From the NCBI GenBank assembly GCA_047975295.1, contig JBKEDH010000161.1, positions 1-7,267 on the forward strand: a stretch of 7,267 nt of DNA. The letters are read 5' to 3'. The translations under genes and the position numbers were made by a program. This document shows positions 6,207 to 7,267 of the stretch, in pieces (position 1 is the stretch's first letter; each line of letters begins with the position of its first letter). This DNA comes from JBKEDH01 sp047975295 (GTDB lineage Bacteria; Bacteroidota; Bacteroidia; Flavobacteriales; Flavobacteriaceae). Below the pieces are notes generated by a model. The model saw nothing but the letters and a program-made list of their open reading frames with translations. It did not search any database and was not told the DNA's origin.

Positions 6207-7267
6207 TTATCGTTTTAAAACTATAAATCCTTTTATGGGCTTTATGTTAGGGATTTCTATTTTGAAAAAATAAGTACCCTCGGGCAGTTTATCGGCTCCC
6301 ATTTTGGTCGATCGGTTTGCTGTACCATAAAACACGTTTAAACTATTATCGTAACCTTCGGTTTGAAATACCAAATCGCCCCACCTGTTATATACGGAAA
6401 CCTTATTATCGACATAATTTTCGATACCCTCAAGCTCCCAAAAATCGTTTATACCATCACCATTGGGAGAAATACCATAACGTTCCTTTCCTATAAAATT
6501 CGGCACTTCGGTAATAAAATACCCTTCCGTACAACCTATGGCATCACCTTGTTCGTTATACGGAACAATAAGCACATAAACAGTTGTGTTTTCGGGAAAA
6601 TTCGCTGTAGGATTGTAAGTGGTTATATTACCAACATCTGTTAGCGGCAATATTTCATTTCCGTTGGAACTGGTTCCTATTTGCAGTTTATACCCTGTAG
6701 CATTGGTTATGGTATCCCATATTAAATCGGTTGATATAGAAATATTTTCCGAACCATTCAAAGGACTTGTTAAAGCAGTACAGTTAGGAAGCGGGGCATC
6801 TATAACAAAAGTTACTTCGGATGCTTCACAATTTTCGGCAGAACCGGCCGTGTTGCGTGGAATTACATTTAAATAATACGTGGTTCCGTATGTGAACGTA
6901 AATTGCTCTTGAAAAGATGTTCCTGTAACCGTAGATTCAAGGACATCATTACTGCCTGCTGTAGTTCCCAATGTAACCAAATAATCATCGGCATTACTAA
7001 CCGCATCCCATGTAATGTTTATATCTGCTCCATTTTGGTTTAATGTAATCGTGGTACAGTTTGGAATCGATACAACGGTTTCAGTCATAAAACTTTCTTC
7101 TGTACAACCTGTAGCGTTTCCTGACGAATTATAGGGGATTATTGTAATATAAATAGTAGTGGCAGATGGCAGCGGATTATTTGGCGTATAACTTGTTTCG
7201 TTGCAAACATCTTCCAAATTGGCAATGTCTGAAACACCGGAAGTTGTTCCGATATTGATGTAATAGC
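6207..7267 (-). CDS. Secreted FN3-repeat protein with T9SS type B C-terminal sorting domain (5' truncated by window)
   Basis: The 3' part (352 codons) of a large exported protein; the frame stays open to the window edge, and an in-frame TTG at 7217 is internal Leu. Three fibronectin-III-like modules of about 92 residues are visible: a partial one (about 1-67), then about 68-159 and 160-253. Modules begin P-N-C-T, contain W-D, Y-x-(L/V)-x-(I/L)-G-T and T-x-Y-x-x-x-x-P-x-N-x-x-G-x-A-x-x-C-x-E, so each carries a Cys near both ends. The C-terminal part (about 254-352) holds S-P-N-G-D-G-I-N-D-F-W (266-276), V-Y-N-R-W-G-D-L-V, L-P-E-G-T-Y-F-F-K-I and the ending K-G-F-I-V-L-K-R. This is the gliding-motility-associated type B sorting domain (CHU_C class) that directs export by the type IX system. 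The product is probably a cell-surface or secreted adhesin-like protein. The downstream PorP/SprF-family gene is its likely export or anchoring partner. Function of the missing N-terminus is unknown. Confidence 0.93.
   Translation of the reverse strand, partial: YYINIGTTSGVSDIANLEDVCNETSYTPNNPLPSATTIYITIIPYNSSGNATGCTEESFMTETVVSIPNCTTITLNQNGADINITWDAVSNADDYLVTLGTTAGSNDVLESTVTGTSFQEQFTFTYGTTYYLNVIPRNTAGSAENCEASEVTFVIDAPLPNCTALTSPLNGSENISISTDLIWDTITNATGYKLQIGTSSNGNEILPLTDVGNITTYNPTANFPENTTVYVLIVPYNEQGDAIGCTEGYFITEVPNFIGKERYGISPNGDGINDFWELEGIENYVDNKVSVYNRWGDLVFQTEGYDNSLNVFYGTANRSTKMGADKLPEGTYFFKIEIPNIKPIKGFIVLKR

Noticed and set aside
7215..7217. TTG at 7217 as the start of the type B CTD protein.
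   Set aside because: The frame continues upstream to the window edge with clear FN3-like sequence (Y-x-I-x-I-G-T-T), so this codon is internal Leu.

Overview
The window looks like chromosomal DNA of a low-GC Bacteroidota, most likely a member of the Flavobacteriaceae. The reasons are a type IX secretion (T9SS) type B sorting domain, a PorP/SprF-family outer membrane protein, lipoproteins with an acidic patch after the lipidated Cys, a perfect Bacteroidota -7 promoter element (TAnnTTTG), and A/T-rich leaders largely without Shine-Dalgarno sites. All six supported genes lie on the minus strand, so transcription runs from high to low coordinates.

Region A (7267 to 5219) is a two-gene cell-surface module. 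The first gene is the 3' part of a large secreted protein with fibronectin-III-like repeats and a C-terminal type B (gliding-motility-associated, CHU_C-like) sorting domain; its 5' end lies outside the window. It is followed after 88 bp by a PorP/SprF-family protein, the sort of outer membrane partner that type B cargo depends on.

Region B (5218 to 4953) is a 266-bp regulatory gap. It holds a perfect -7 element, an 18-bp palindrome with the TGA-N6-TCA geometry of Crp/Fnr-family operators at about -42 from the inferred start, and two exact 13-bp direct repeats spaced 21 bp apart.

Region C (4952 to 1408) is a tight three-gene unit: a FecA-like TonB-dependent receptor, then two small lipoproteins that look like diverged paralogues with a calycin-like beta-barrel (gaps of 38 and 39 bp after correcting one start). 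A receptor with downstream surface lipoproteins suggests uptake of an iron complex, haem or a similar small ligand, but the ligand cannot be read from the sequence.

Region D (1407 to 1) starts with a 187-bp gap containing what looks like a dispersed Bacteroidota intergenic repeat. It is followed by a 375-residue surface lipoprotein of unrecognised family whose seven His residues all fall in its C-terminal 160 residues, and then a weak terminator-like hairpin. Whether this gene belongs to the uptake unit is open. I see no tRNA, rRNA, CRISPR array, insertion sequence or obvious pseudogene.
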